DNA of 64,000 nucleotides from Fulvivirga maritima (GCF_021389955.1 NZ_CP089980.1:3095001-3159000), one strand, 5' to 3'. Counted from the first letter of the stretch, positions 48,193 through 56,404 are shown. The notes: generated from the letters alone by a model not told the origin. Numbers and translations: made by a program.

Positions 48193-48594
48193 CAAAGCTA
48201 ATAATTTAAAAGCAAACAAATGTTATCGAAATTCAATTTTACAAGCCATACATTTATTTGTGTAAATAAGTTTCATGTTTTTGAAGCAAAAGACTATTTA
48301 CGAGGTGTGACAAGAAAATCAAAGATTTGTTTAATTGATTATAAGAAAACTTACTATTGTTACAAAGTGGGTGTGTACTATAAATAACTAAGAGTATATA
48401 ATTAAGTATATACTCGTAGCTTTTACAAGGTAACCTTATGTCGTGGAGAAAATTTTACTTCCCTCGATCTGATCTTTTTTATGATTGTGTTTTCATAACC
48501 AGTTGTTATTCAGTTTTTTTCAAGAATAAGTCTTTTGTTGAAATGATGAACAATAAGCCTTGTGCGCGCTATTCAGGCTTATGTTAGGTTTTTG
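48193..48594. other. Intergenic region between typA and the small-peptide array
   Basis: No gene-like frame was recognised in about 400 bp. It begins with the probable typA -7 element (48193-48200, minus strand). It then holds a perfect 9-bp AT-rich inverted repeat (48392-48415). It ends with an 8-bp stem, ATAAGCCT (48553-48560) against AGGCTTAT (48575-48582), about 13 bp beyond the last peptide stop; that stem may end the peptide transcript although no long U-run follows. Confidence 0.4.
48392..48415. repeat. Perfect 9-bp AT-rich inverted repeat
   Basis: GAGTATATA (48392-48400) and TATATACTC (48407-48415) are reverse complements around ATTAAG. It lies in the otherwise featureless gap between typA and the small-peptide genes and could be a protein-binding dyad or a weak RNA hairpin. 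Confidence 0.45.
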
Positions 48595-48765
48595 TTAAAA
48601 TTGCCCCTGATCTTCCATGGTAAACCCACTCATGGGCTTGGCTAAGGTGTGTTTCTGGCTCTTCTGTTTCGTGTTTTTAGATATATTTTCCCTTTTTACC
48701 GTGATGAAAGAGAAGCTGGCTATGATTGCTAGTGCGAGGGTCGTTATTATAAGTTTAGTTTTCAT
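48595..48765 (-). CDS. Small exported peptide 1 (divergent member of array)
   Basis: This 56-residue frame starts MKTKLIITTLALAIIASFSF, a signal peptide or N-terminal anchor with no lipobox Cys, and continues with a very basic middle (KRENISKNTKQKSQKH) and the ending SGFTMEDQGQF. It shares no long identity with the other four peptides. It does share their upstream sequence immediately before the ATG, orientation, size class, Lys start and terminal Phe. It is the distal gene, 45 bp after peptide 2. Too short for automated calling, it is supported by the array context. Function unknown. Confidence 0.6.
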   Translation of the reverse strand: MKTKLIITTLALAIIASFSFITVKRENISKNTKQKSQKHTLAKPMSGFTMEDQGQF

Positions 48766-48810
48766 GTTCGAGTTCAGTTTATAAGGTTGTGAGTAAGTTG
48801 AGTTCAGTAA

Positions 48811-48957
48811 TCAAAATCCACCAGTTTCGGAGATAGCAGATCCGTCTCCGGATACGTGTCTGGCTTCAGTTTGAGGAGTCACTTCTTCTTCATTGCAAGA
48901 AGAGAATATTGAAGCTACAGGAATGGCTAATAGAGTGATTAAGATTAATTTTTTCAT
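48811..48957 (-). CDS. Small surface lipopeptide 2 of tandem array
   Basis: This 48-residue frame has a lipoprotein signal peptide (MKKLILITLLAIPVASIFSS) with lipobox Cys21. Acidic residues NEEE directly follow the Cys, like the lipoprotein export signal that sends Bacteroidota lipoproteins to the cell surface. The mature part is 28 residues and ends RHVSGDGSAISETGGF. It differs from copies 3 and 4 by one residue (Ile17 for Met) and uses a TGA stop. The ATG is preceded by the conserved array spacer. Function unknown. Confidence 0.75.
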   Translation of the reverse strand: MKKLILITLLAIPVASIFSSCNEEEVTPQTEARHVSGDGSAISETGGF

Positions 48958-48994
48958 GTTCGAGTTCAGTTTATAAGTAAGTTGAGTTTAGTAA

Positions 48995-49141
48995 TTAAAA
49001 TCCACCAGTTTCGGAGATGGCAGATCCGTCTCCGGATACGTGTCTTGCTTCAGTTTGAGGAGTCACTTCTTCTTCATTGCAAGAAGAGAACATTGAAGCT
49101 ACAGGAATGGCTAATAGAGTGATTAAGATTAATTTTTTCAT
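48995..49141 (-). CDS. Small surface lipopeptide 3 of tandem array
   Basis: This 48-residue lipopeptide precursor has the same plan as copy 2, with lipobox MFSSC (Cys21) and acidic NEEE after the Cys. The C-terminus is ARHVSGDGSAISETGGF and the stop TAA. Its protein is identical to copy 4 and nearly all nucleotide differences are silent, pointing to very recent duplication. It starts exactly 184 bp from copies 2 and 4. Confidence 0.75.
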   Translation of the reverse strand: MKKLILITLLAIPVASMFSSCNEEEVTPQTEARHVSGDGSAISETGGF

Positions 49142-49178
49142 GTTCGAGTTCAGTTTATAAGTAAGTTGAGTTTAGTAA

Positions 49179-49325
49179 TTAAAATCCACCAGTTTCGGAG
49201 ATGGCAGATCCGTCTCCGGATACGTGTCTTGCTTCAGTTTGAGGAGTCACTTCTTCTTCGTTGCAAGAAGAGAACATTGAAGCTACAGGAATGGCTAATA
49301 GAGTGATTAAGATTAATTTTTTCAT
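49179..49325 (-). CDS. Small surface lipopeptide 4 of tandem array
   Basis: This 48-residue copy is identical in protein to copy 3, with a silent change in the Asn codon after the lipid Cys (AAC for AAT). The lipobox Cys21, acidic +2 to +4 positions and C-terminal SGDGSAISETGGF are intact. The neighbours on both sides are 37-bp spacers of the same sequence. Confidence 0.75.
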   Translation of the reverse strand: MKKLILITLLAIPVASMFSSCNEEEVTPQTEARHVSGDGSAISETGGF

Positions 49326-49362
49326 GTTCGAGTTCAGTTTATAAGTAAGTTGAGTTCAGTAA

Positions 49363-49509
49363 TTAAAATCCACCAGTTTCGGAGATAGCAGATCCGTCTC
49401 CGGATTCGTGTCTGGACAGGCTTGTTGGTTTTACCTCCTCTTCGGAGCAGGCATAAGTGATAATTGATAATAAAATCAGTGTTAAAATTGTAAATAGTTT
49501 GCTTTTCAT
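49363..49509 (-). CDS. Small surface lipopeptide 5 of tandem array (promoter-proximal, diverged signal peptide)
   Basis: This 48-residue precursor is the first in transcription order. The signal peptide is different (MKSKLFTILTLILLSIITYA, lipobox Cys21, then SEEE), and the middle reads VKPTSLSRHE. From there the end SGDGSAISETGGF is identical to copies 2-4, including at the nucleotide level through the stop codon and downstream spacer. The intact lipobox and acidic export-like signal despite changed sequence indicate selection for a surface lipopeptide. It is divergent from the histidine kinase across 205 bp. Confidence 0.75.
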   Translation of the reverse strand: MKSKLFTILTLILLSIITYACSEEEVKPTSLSRHESGDGSAISETGGF

Positions 49510-49714
49510 ATTATAATTGATTTTAGATTTAGACTTCTTTTGATTTTTGTTTTAATTTATTGCTGTCACTATTTAAAAGCCTTATTTATGGGTAAAATAT
49601 TACATGTATAATTACTTATCCTTACTTGGTTGATGTTTGTTTTAGTGTGAAGGAGAGACAAAAATGATAGAATGAATTGCTAAAAAATAATCAACTGTTA
49701 ACTAAAACTTACTT

Positions 49715-51796
49715 GTGTGTTTCTTGAATAAGTTATTTATAAAAACCCTTGTCTTAATTTTTGCTTTTTTCTGCAGTTCAGTAGTTTATGGGGAGAGTGA
49801 TGTTGATTCTTTGAAGACGCAATTGAAAAAAGTCAATTATAAGAGTAAAGCAGAAGTTGCTAGGCAACTTTTTGTAGCCTATAGAAATATAGATCTTGAT
49901 TCTGCTTTGATTTATGCTCGGGTGTCGAGTGAATATGCATCATATGTAGGCGATAGTTTGACAATTTCTCGAGCGGAATTTTGTATTGGGTGGGTTTATG
50001 AGCGTAAAGGATATTATCAGGATGCTGTTCAGCACTATCATAAGTCTTTGCAAATAGCTAATGAAAATGGCTTTGATGATCGCAAAAAGTACATTTTAAA
50101 CAATCTCGGTAATGCTAATTACTTCTTTGGTAACTATGATGATGCTCTTAGGTATCATTTAGAATCACTTAAGCTTAGAGAACGTGAAGGGAATTTGGTA
50201 GAAGTGGCTATTTCTTGTAATAACATCGGTCTGGTTTATTATAAGATTAGAGATTTTGATAAGGCGATTAATTTTTTTGATCGTGCTTTGAAGATAAAGA
50301 AGGAGATAGGTGATGATACAGATTTGGAAAGTATCCTTATCAATTTAGGTTTATGTTATTCTGAGTTAAATAGATATAAAGAGGCCTTAGAGTTTTTTGA
50401 TAGGATTTTGGCTCTTTGTGAGGTAGGTTGTGAAGATCGGATGAAAATAGAAGCCTACAATGGAGCAGGAATAGCGTATTATTCGTTAGGAGAGATTAAG
50501 AAGGCTAAGATGTATTTTGAGGCTTCAAATAAATTGGCTATTGATGATGATTTTCAAATGTATCATGTCATTAATGATCACTTCTTAGCTAAAGTTCTTT
50601 TAGCGGAGCAAAATACTGAAGGGGCTATATCTTACTTGATGAAAAGTTTAAGAGGGGCAGAGAATTTAAGATATAGGACATGGATAAGAGATAATTATCA
50701 ATTGTTAGCAGAAATAAATGCTTTGCGTAAAAAGTATGAAGAAGCCTACTATTATCAAAGGAGATATGATTCATTAAATAGTCAGGTGTTAAATGAAGAA
50801 GTAATCCAAAATCTGGCTAAGATTCAGATTGAATATCAGGAGCGTGAGAATATGGAGACTATTAGTATGCAGCAGTCTCAAATATCACGAAGAACTACCT
50901 TGCTACTGCTTTCGGGCATTATTATTTTTCTGGCGTTGGTTATCCTGGTTATTCTGTATAGAAATAATTTCCATAGGCGTAAGGTGAATGAAAAATTGTC
51001 TGAGGCTAATGAAACTATTGAAAGGCAAAATCATGAGCTGACAGATATAAATGTGAAGCTGGAAGAAAAGGTGCGAGACAGAACTAAAGAGTTAAAAGAT
51101 TCTAATGCGGCACTTTTAAAGTCTAACCATGAGCTGGATAATTTTATCTATAAAACTTCTCATGATATAAGGGGGCCGCTGGCAACTTTACAAGGTATTT
51201 GTAATGTGGCTTTAATTGATATAAAAGATGCAAAGGCGGTTGATTATTTTAAGAAGCTCGGTAGTACAGCTAAAAAACTCAATGAGATTCTTTCCAAACT
51301 GTTGATTATAAATCAGATCAACAATTCATTAATTACAGAAGAAAGGGTTGATTTTAATGACCTGATCGAAAATGTAATAGTTAAACAGAAGAAGAATCAA
51401 TCGGGCAAGAAGGTTAAAATAAGCAAAGAGATAGATGATCATCTTTACTTTAAAAGTGATGTAGAATTGCTTAAGATAATTTTAAATAACCTCATAGGTA
51501 ATGCCTTTAAGTTCTATAATACCTCCAGTCGGGTAGATTCATTTGTACATATTACTGTGAAGAAGTTAAAGGCCGACGATGTAGAAATACGAGTGATTGA
51601 TAATGGAATAGGTATTGAGGATAAGGCTTCTATTAAAATTTTTGAGATTTTCTCTAAAGCTTCAGAAATGGGAGATTCAGCGGGCTTAGGGCTCTATCTG
51701 GTAAAATTGGCTGTAGAAAAATTAGAAGGTGATATTTCTTTAAAAAGAACAGAAGAAGGATTTACTTGCTTTACCGTCAGATTTTCGAATTCTTAA
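49715..51796 (+). CDS. TPR-domain sensor histidine kinase (periplasmic TPRs, no receiver domain)
   Basis: This 693-residue sensor has a signal peptide (1-26, ending SSVVYG), then about seven tetratricopeptide repeats (40-370; for example NNLGNANYFFGNYDDALRYH). One transmembrane helix follows (about 393-413, LLLLSGIIIFLALVILVILY), then a coiled coil and the kinase core. The phosphoacceptor is His483 in KTSHDIRGPL, the N-box NNLIGNAFKFY is near 591, and the G-boxes are DNGIGIE and GLGLYLVK. The TPRs are therefore predicted to be periplasmic and to bind a peptide or protein ligand. No ATG fits; the GTG at 49715 is the likely start, with TTG at 49724 as alternative. No response regulator gene lies nearby. 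Confidence 0.93.
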   Translation: MCFLNKLFIKTLVLIFAFFCSSVVYGESDVDSLKTQLKKVNYKSKAEVARQLFVAYRNIDLDSALIYARVSSEYASYVGDSLTISRAEFCIGWVYERKGYYQDAVQHYHKSLQIANENGFDDRKKYILNNLGNANYFFGNYDDALRYHLESLKLREREGNLVEVAISCNNIGLVYYKIRDFDKAINFFDRALKIKKEIGDDTDLESILINLGLCYSELNRYKEALEFFDRILALCEVGCEDRMKIEAYNGAGIAYYSLGEIKKAKMYFEASNKLAIDDDFQMYHVINDHFLAKVLLAEQNTEGAISYLMKSLRGAENLRYRTWIRDNYQLLAEINALRKKYEEAYYYQRRYDSLNSQVLNEEVIQNLAKIQIEYQERENMETISMQQSQISRRTTLLLLSGIIIFLALVILVILYRNNFHRRKVNEKLSEANETIERQNHELTDINVKLEEKVRDRTKELKDSNAALLKSNHELDNFIYKTSHDIRGPLATLQGICNVALIDIKDAKAVDYFKKLGSTAKKLNEILSKLLIINQINNSLITEERVDFNDLIENVIVKQKKNQSGKKVKISKEIDDHLYFKSDVELLKIILNNLIGNAFKFYNTSSRVDSFVHITVKKLKADDVEIRVIDNGIGIEDKASIKIFEIFSKASEMGDSAGLGLYLVKLAVEKLEGDISLKRTEEGFTCFTVRFSNS

Positions 51797-51881
51797 GATT
51801 TTGATTTTCCATATATCAAAATAGAATGCGGATGTTTCCGCCTCTTTCCTGCTTGTTAGTTAATAAACAGCTAAGAAATTT

Positions 51882-51889
51882 TATCTTTG
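51882..51889 (+). promoter_or_regulatory. Probable -7 promoter element of metG
   Basis: TATCTTTG matches TAnnTTTG and lies 18 bp before the metG start. The -33 position carries TTA rather than TTG, so the call is moderate. Confidence 0.4.
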
Positions 51890-51907
51890 CAGCATTAATT
51901 CTGATAA

Positions 51908-54001
51908 ATGATGCAAGATACTGATACGAACTTTAAAAGACATACTATTACCGCCGCATTACCTTATGCTAATGGCCCTGTACATATTGGGCATTTGGCA
52001 GGGGTGTACGTACCGGCTGATATTTATGTAAGATACCTGAAAAGTAAAAAGGAAGATGTAGTTTTTGTCTGCGGATCTGATGAGCATGGTGTTGCTATTA
52101 CTTTAAGAGCAAAAAAAGAAGGAGTAACGCCAAAAGAGGTTGTAGATAAATACCATACCCTGATTAAAGATTCCTTTGAGCAATTTGGGATCGACTTTGA
52201 TATTTACTCCAGAACATCATCCGAAGTGCATAAGCAGACTTCAATGGATATGTTTAAAAAGCTCTATGACATGGGAGTGTTTGAGGAGCAAACTTCTAAG
52301 CAATACTATGATGAAAAGAGTAAGCTGTTTTTGGCTGATCGATATATCATAGGTACTTGCCCTAAATGTGGATACGATCAGGCCTATGGAGATCAGTGCG
52401 AAAAGTGTGGATCATCTCTAAGTCCTGCAGAATTAATTAATCCTAAGTCAGCTTTAAGTGGAGATGAACCTGTGCTTAAAGAAACCAAGCACTGGTATTT
52501 TCCTATGGATAAGTACGAGCCTTGGTTGAAGGAGTGGATACTGGAAGATCATAAAGAGTGGAAGACTAATGTGTATGGCCAGTGTAAGTCATGGTTAGAT
52601 GGTGGTTTAGCGCCCAGGGCGATGACCAGAGATCTGGACTGGGGAGTGCCTGTGCCTGTAGAAGGAGCTGAAGGCAAGGTGCTATACGTTTGGTTTGATG
52701 CACCTATCGGCTATATTTCTGCTACTAAAGAGTGGGCTGAGCAAAATGGTAAAAACTGGGAGCCATATTGGAAGGATAAAGACTCAAGATTACTTCACTT
52801 TATTGGTAAGGATAATATTGTGTTTCACTGTATCATCTTCCCAAGCATATTGCATGTAGATGGTGATTATATATTGCCAGATAATGTTCCTGCTAATGAG
52901 TTCTTAAATCTTGAAGGAAATAAAATTAGTACATCTAAAAACTGGGCGGTTTGGCTGCATGAGTTTTTAGAAGATTTGCCTGGTAAAGAAGATGTACTTA
53001 GGTATGTGTTATGTGCTAATGCTCCTGAAACAAAGGATAATGACTTTACCTGGAAAGACTTCCAGACTCGTAATAACAGTGAGCTGGTAGCTATATTCGG
53101 CAATTTTATTAATAGAGCAGTAGTGCTTACTAATAAGTATTATGAAGGCGAAATTCCTGAAAAAGGAGAGTTGTTTGATATAGACAAGGAAACCATTGAG
53201 AAGGTAAAGGCTGCTCCTCAGAAAATAGCTAATGCGCTAGATGCATTTAAATTTAGAGAAGCAATGTCTGAGTTTATAGATTTAGCCAGAACAGGAAATA
53301 AATACCTGGCTGATACTGAACCTTGGAAGTTGATAAAGACCAACCCTAACAGAGTGAAGACCATTATGAATATAGGTCTTCAGATCGCCGCTAATCTGGC
53401 GATTGTAGGGGAGCCGTTCTTACCTAAAACTATCAATAAATTAAATGGCATTTTAAACTTTTCAGGAAAGCTGTGGGCCGATGCCGGATCTGTTGATTTG
53501 CTGCCTGATGGTCATAAAATAGGAGAGGCTGAATTATTGTTTGAGAAAATTGAAGATGACGTAGTGCAAAAGCAGATGGATAAACTAGAGGCAACTAAAA
53601 AAACTAATGAGCAGGAAGTAAAAGCTGCTGTAGCTAAAGAACAAGAGGCTGCTCCGGCAGAATCTAATGTAAAGGCTGAGATCAATTTTGATGACTTTAT
53701 GAAAATTGATATCAGAGTAGGGACTATTCTTGAAGCTGAAAAAATGCCAAAATCTAAAAAGCTATTGAAGATGTTGGTAGATACAGGGATTGACAAGAGG
53801 ACCATTTTAAGTGGTATTGCTGAGCATTATTCACCCGAAGAGGTGATAGGTCAGCAGGTGTCTGTTTTAGTGAATTTGGCCCCTAGAAAAATGATGGGAG
53901 TAGAATCTCAGGGAATGATATTGATGGCTGAAGATACTGATGGTACATTAAGATTTGTGCAGCCTTCAGAAAAGGTGAATCCTGGATCAGGAATAAGTTA
54001 A
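51908..54001 (+). CDS. metG: Methionyl-tRNA synthetase
   Basis: This 697-residue class I synthetase charges tRNA-Met. The HIGH motif is in [13 protein letters not shown] and KMSKS appears as KISTSK in [13 protein letters not shown] four-Cys zinc knuckle ([18 protein letters not shown], residues about 155-172) is in the connective peptide. An anticodon-binding helical domain follows, then an Ala/Glu/Lys linker and a C-terminal tRNA-binding EMAPII/Trbp111-like domain ([20 protein letters not shown], residues 597-697). Two ATGs (51908, 51911) are possible starts. A good terminator follows. Confidence 0.98.
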   Translation: MMQDTDTNFKRHTITAALPYANGPVHIGHLAGVYVPADIYVRYLKSKKEDVVFVCGSDEHGVAITLRAKKEGVTPKEVVDKYHTLIKDSFEQFGIDFDIYSRTSSEVHKQTSMDMFKKLYDMGVFEEQTSKQYYDEKSKLFLADRYIIGTCPKCGYDQAYGDQCEKCGSSLSPAELINPKSALSGDEPVLKETKHWYFPMDKYEPWLKEWILEDHKEWKTNVYGQCKSWLDGGLAPRAMTRDLDWGVPVPVEGAEGKVLYVWFDAPIGYISATKEWAEQNGKNWEPYWKDKDSRLLHFIGKDNIVFHCIIFPSILHVDGDYILPDNVPANEFLNLEGNKISTSKNWAVWLHEFLEDLPGKEDVLRYVLCANAPETKDNDFTWKDFQTRNNSELVAIFGNFINRAVVLTNKYYEGEIPEKGELFDIDKETIEKVKAAPQKIANALDAFKFREAMSEFIDLARTGNKYLADTEPWKLIKTNPNRVKTIMNIGLQIAANLAIVGEPFLPKTINKLNGILNFSGKLWADAGSVDLLPDGHKIGEAELLFEKIEDDVVQKQMDKLEATKKTNEQEVKAAVAKEQEAAPAESNVKAEINFDDFMKIDIRVGTILEAEKMPKSKKLLKMLVDTGIDKRTILSGIAEHYSPEEVIGQQVSVLVNLAPRKMMGVESQGMILMAEDTDGTLRFVQPSEKVNPGSGIS

Positions 54002-54027
54002 TAATTATAAGCTGAAAATATAATAGA

Positions 54028-54058
54028 GGGTGTTTGGTATTACTAAACACCCTTTTTT
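54028..54058 (+). terminator. Terminator of metG
   Basis: GGGTGTTT (54028-54035) pairs with AAACACCC (54045-54052), followed by six U residues on the plus strand. It sits directly before the convergent pth gene. Confidence 0.9.
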
Positions 54059-54059
54059 A

Positions 54060-54620
54060 TTAATCATTAAATTCATTCATGGTTCTTGTTGCTCCAATGG
54101 TGCAAAAGGAGAGGGTCATATCAATAGCTTTATCCATAATAAAAGGCAGCTCTTCAAATTCCTTTTTTGTGAATGGACTTAGTACATAATCTATTTGCTG
54201 ACCTTTAGCATAGTTATCACCAATTCCCATCTTTAGACGAGAGTAGTTGTTGCCTCCGGTAAGCTGTTCAATATTTTTAAGCCCATTATGTCCTGCTGCT
54301 GATCCCTTCATGCGCAGACGCAGGTTGCCAAAAGGAATAGCAATATCATCTACTAATACTAATAGGTTCTCTTTGGGTATTTTAAGCTCTTTAAGCCAAT
54401 AGTTAACAGCTTTACCACTCAGGTTCATATAGGTGGTAGGCTTTATTAGGTGTATCTGCCTCGACTTATACTTAAATTCTGCTTTCTCAGCCAGACGCTC
54501 ATTGTTAAATTTAAAGCCATGCACGTCAGCCATTCTGTCTAGTGTAAGAAAACCGATGTTATGTCTGGTTAGCTCATACTCTGCGCCAATGTTTCCTAAA
54601 CCTGCTATTAAGTACTTCAT
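54060..54620 (-). CDS. pth: Peptidyl-tRNA hydrolase
   Basis: This 186-residue enzyme cleaves peptidyl-tRNA released by stalled ribosomes. The N-terminal YLIAGLGNIGAEYELTRHNIGF carries catalytic His20. Also visible are the substrate-groove Asn in PTTYMNLSG, the Asp in LVDDIAIPFG, and GSAAGHNGLKNI. The C-terminus is standard. It follows rplY on the same strand, an arrangement often seen in bacteria (rplY-pth). Confidence 0.97.
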   Translation of the reverse strand: MKYLIAGLGNIGAEYELTRHNIGFLTLDRMADVHGFKFNNERLAEKAEFKYKSRQIHLIKPTTYMNLSGKAVNYWLKELKIPKENLLVLVDDIAIPFGNLRLRMKGSAAGHNGLKNIEQLTGGNNYSRLKMGIGDNYAKGQQIDYVLSPFTKKEFEELPFIMDKAIDMTLSFCTIGATRTMNEFND

Positions 54621-54655
54621 GCTTTTTTAAAATAATAAGGAGGGGGTTAAACTAA

Positions 54656-54684
54656 AAAATCCTGCCCATAGAGAGCAGGATTTT
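54656..54684 (-). terminator. Terminator of rplY
   Basis: AAAATCCTGC (54656-54665) pairs with GCAGGATTTT (54675-54684) around a 9-nt loop, with a U-run on the minus strand. It lies between rplY and pth, so pth probably has some independent transcription or readthrough. Confidence 0.85.
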
Positions 54685-54705
54685 CTTAAATGAATTTTGT
54701 TAGAC

Positions 54706-55305
54706 TTATTCAGTCTCTTCTGCTTCAGTTTCTTCTGCTTCAGCAGTTTGCTTACCTCTAAGTGCTCTTGGTATTTCTACTACAGCTACAGAAGCGATTT
54801 TAGTATCAAGGATTTCGAAGTTATCTTCTGCGATCTCTTGTACTTTTATAGCTTTTCCGAAGTCTAAGCCGCTAAGATCTACAGTGATATGCTCAGGCAT
54901 ATGCTTAGGAAGCGACTGAATTCTTAAGTGTCTTCTTTTCTTAATAAGAGTACCCCCTTTGGCTACACCTGGAGATTCTCCTTCGAAATGAACAGGAATA
55001 TCCATTTTAATGGTTTTTCCTTCGAAGATTTGCAAGAAGTCAACATGAAGAATTACTTCACTTACTGGGTGAAACTGGATATCTTGTAAGATAGCCTGAT
55101 ACTCATCTCCCTCAATGTTCAAATGCACAAAGTGTGCTTCATCTGTGTACACTAATTCTCTGAAAAGAATCATTGGTGCATAAAAGTGTATCTGCTCATC
55201 ACCACCATAAATTACGCAAGGAACATTTCCTTCTGCGCGCAACTTCTTGGAATCTGATTTGCCGAGATTTGCTCTTTTATACCCTATAACCTCAACTGTT
55301 TTCAT
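54706..55305 (-). CDS. rplY: 50S ribosomal protein L25 (Ctc form)
   Basis: This 199-residue long-form L25/Ctc protein binds 5S rRNA. The N-terminal domain has GYKRANLGKSDSKKLRAEGNVPCVIYGG and the second beta domain LQIFEGKTIKMDIPVHFEGES. The extreme C-terminus is a short acidic run (TAEAEETEAEETE), common in Bacteroidota versions. It lies 35 bp after prs and is probably cotranscribed with it. Confidence 0.97.
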   Translation of the reverse strand: MKTVEVIGYKRANLGKSDSKKLRAEGNVPCVIYGGDEQIHFYAPMILFRELVYTDEAHFVHLNIEGDEYQAILQDIQFHPVSEVILHVDFLQIFEGKTIKMDIPVHFEGESPGVAKGGTLIKKRRHLRIQSLPKHMPEHITVDLSGLDFGKAIKVQEIAEDNFEILDTKIASVAVVEIPRALRGKQTAEAEETEAEETE

Positions 55306-55340
55306 TGTAATTATAATTTATATGTGAGTAAATAAAATTC

Positions 55341-56273
55341 TTAAGAACGGATGAATAATGAGCTGATAGACTCATGATCATGTATTTTTCTGATTGCTTT
55401 AGCAAAAAGGTCAGATACACTGAGTACTTTTATTTTAGAGCAATCTTGTTTCAGAGGCAGGGTGTCTGTAGTTACCAGCTCTTCCAGCTCTGAGTTTTCT
55501 ATGTTTTCGTAGGCTTTGCCAGATAGTATCGGGTGAGTGGCTACTGCTCTTACAGATTTAGCTCCTTTGTCTTTTAAAAGAGCGGCTGCTTTGCATATAG
55601 TGCCTCCGGTATCTATTAGGTCATCTATCATTACTACGTCTTTGCCTTCTACGTCTCCAATAAGTCTCATAGATGCTACTTCGTTGGCTTTTTCACGGTA
55701 CTTATCACAAACTACCATTTCAGCTCTAAAGAACTTAGCGAAGCTTCTGGTTCTTTTTACACCACCTACATCAGGAGAAGCAAAAATGATATCTTCCAAT
55801 TTCAGAGATCTGATGTAAGGAATAAATATTGAAGTACCATCTAAGTGATCTAAAGGAATATCAAAAAATCCCTGGATCTGATCAGCATGAAGGTCACAAG
55901 TCATAATTCTGTCTGCGCCTGCGGCTGATAATAAGTTAGCCATGAGCTTGGCTGCTATAGCTACTCTTGGTTTATCTTTTCTGTCCTGACGTGCATAACC
56001 GAAATAAGGAACCACTACAGTTACATACTTAGCGCTAGCTCTTTTAGCAGCATCGATAAGTAAAAGTAATTCCAAAAAGTTATCAGCAGGGGGAAAAGTT
56101 GATTGTATCAAAAAGACATCACTTCCTCTTACAGATTCAGTAAAGAAAGGAGACATTTCACCGTCACTAAATTTCTGAAGCGTGACTTCTCCTAAAGGCT
56201 TACCGTATGACTGAGCAATTTTTTCAGCCAAGTATTGAGTTGATTTTCCGGAGAAGATCTTTACTGATGACAT
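55341..56273 (-). CDS. prs: Ribose-phosphate pyrophosphokinase (canonical)
   Basis: This 310-residue housekeeping enzyme makes PRPP from ribose-5-phosphate and ATP for purine, pyrimidine, NAD, His and Trp synthesis. The canonical motifs are all present: ATP loop YFGYARQDRKDKPR, metal motif DLHADQIQGFF, flexible loop CDKYREKANEV (catalytic Lys/Arg) and PRPP loop VMIDDLIDTGGT. The contrast with the divergent paralogue at 13118-14029 is clear. It is followed by rplY. Confidence 0.98.
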   Translation of the reverse strand: MSSVKIFSGKSTQYLAEKIAQSYGKPLGEVTLQKFSDGEMSPFFTESVRGSDVFLIQSTFPPADNFLELLLLIDAAKRASAKYVTVVVPYFGYARQDRKDKPRVAIAAKLMANLLSAAGADRIMTCDLHADQIQGFFDIPLDHLDGTSIFIPYIRSLKLEDIIFASPDVGGVKRTRSFAKFFRAEMVVCDKYREKANEVASMRLIGDVEGKDVVMIDDLIDTGGTICKAAALLKDKGAKSVRAVATHPILSGKAYENIENSELEELVTTDTLPLKQDCSKIKVLSVSDLFAKAIRKIHDHESISSLFIRS

Positions 56274-56299
56274 CTTTTTAAGTTTGGCATTTTTAAAAC

Positions 56300-56327
56300 A
56301 AAAAAGGCGGACTATATAATGTCCGCC
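56300..56327 (-). terminator. Terminator of tRNA-Gln
   Basis: GGCGGAC (56306-56312) pairs with GTCCGCC (56321-56327) around an 8-nt loop, followed on the minus strand by a run of six U residues. It is 5 bp beyond the tRNA 3' end and separates the tRNA from prs. Confidence 0.92.
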
Positions 56328-56331
56328 TGAG

Positions 56332-56404
56332 TTGCCCGACTAGGGCTCGAACCTAGACTCTTCTGAACCAAAATCAGACGTGTTGCCAGTTACACCATCG
56401 GGCA
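56332..56404 (-). tRNA. tRNA-Gln (anticodon TTG)
   Basis: A 73-nt cloverleaf lies on the minus strand: acceptor stem TGCCCGA/TCGGGCA with discriminator A, D arm GGTGTAACTGGCAAC, anticodon stem TCTGA/TCAGA with loop TTTTGGT (anticodon TTG, reading CAA/CAG), and T arm with GGTTCGAGCCC. CCA is not encoded. It has its own terminator. Confidence 0.96.

Larger units (their letters stand above)
48766..49416. repeat. 184-bp tandem repeat array containing the lipopeptide genes
   Basis: Successive gene starts at 48957, 49141, 49325 and 49509 are exactly 184 bp apart. The first interval (48765 to 48957) is 192 bp because the spacer there carries an 8-bp insertion (GGTTGTGA on the + strand). Each unit is a 147-bp gene plus a 37-bp spacer. 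Copies 2-4 are nearly identical throughout. The fifth matches only over the 3' third and spacer. The pattern is unequal crossing-over and/or gene conversion. Confidence 0.9.

Noticed and set aside
48766-49416. CRISPR array or simple noncoding repeat for the 184-bp units
   Set aside because: Units are far too long, have no variable spacers and contain intact frames with signal peptides and silent substitutions.
48595-49509. RiPP (lanthipeptide or similar) precursor array
   Set aside because: No modification enzyme, protease or ABC exporter lies nearby, the leader is a Sec lipoprotein signal, and the core has no Cys.
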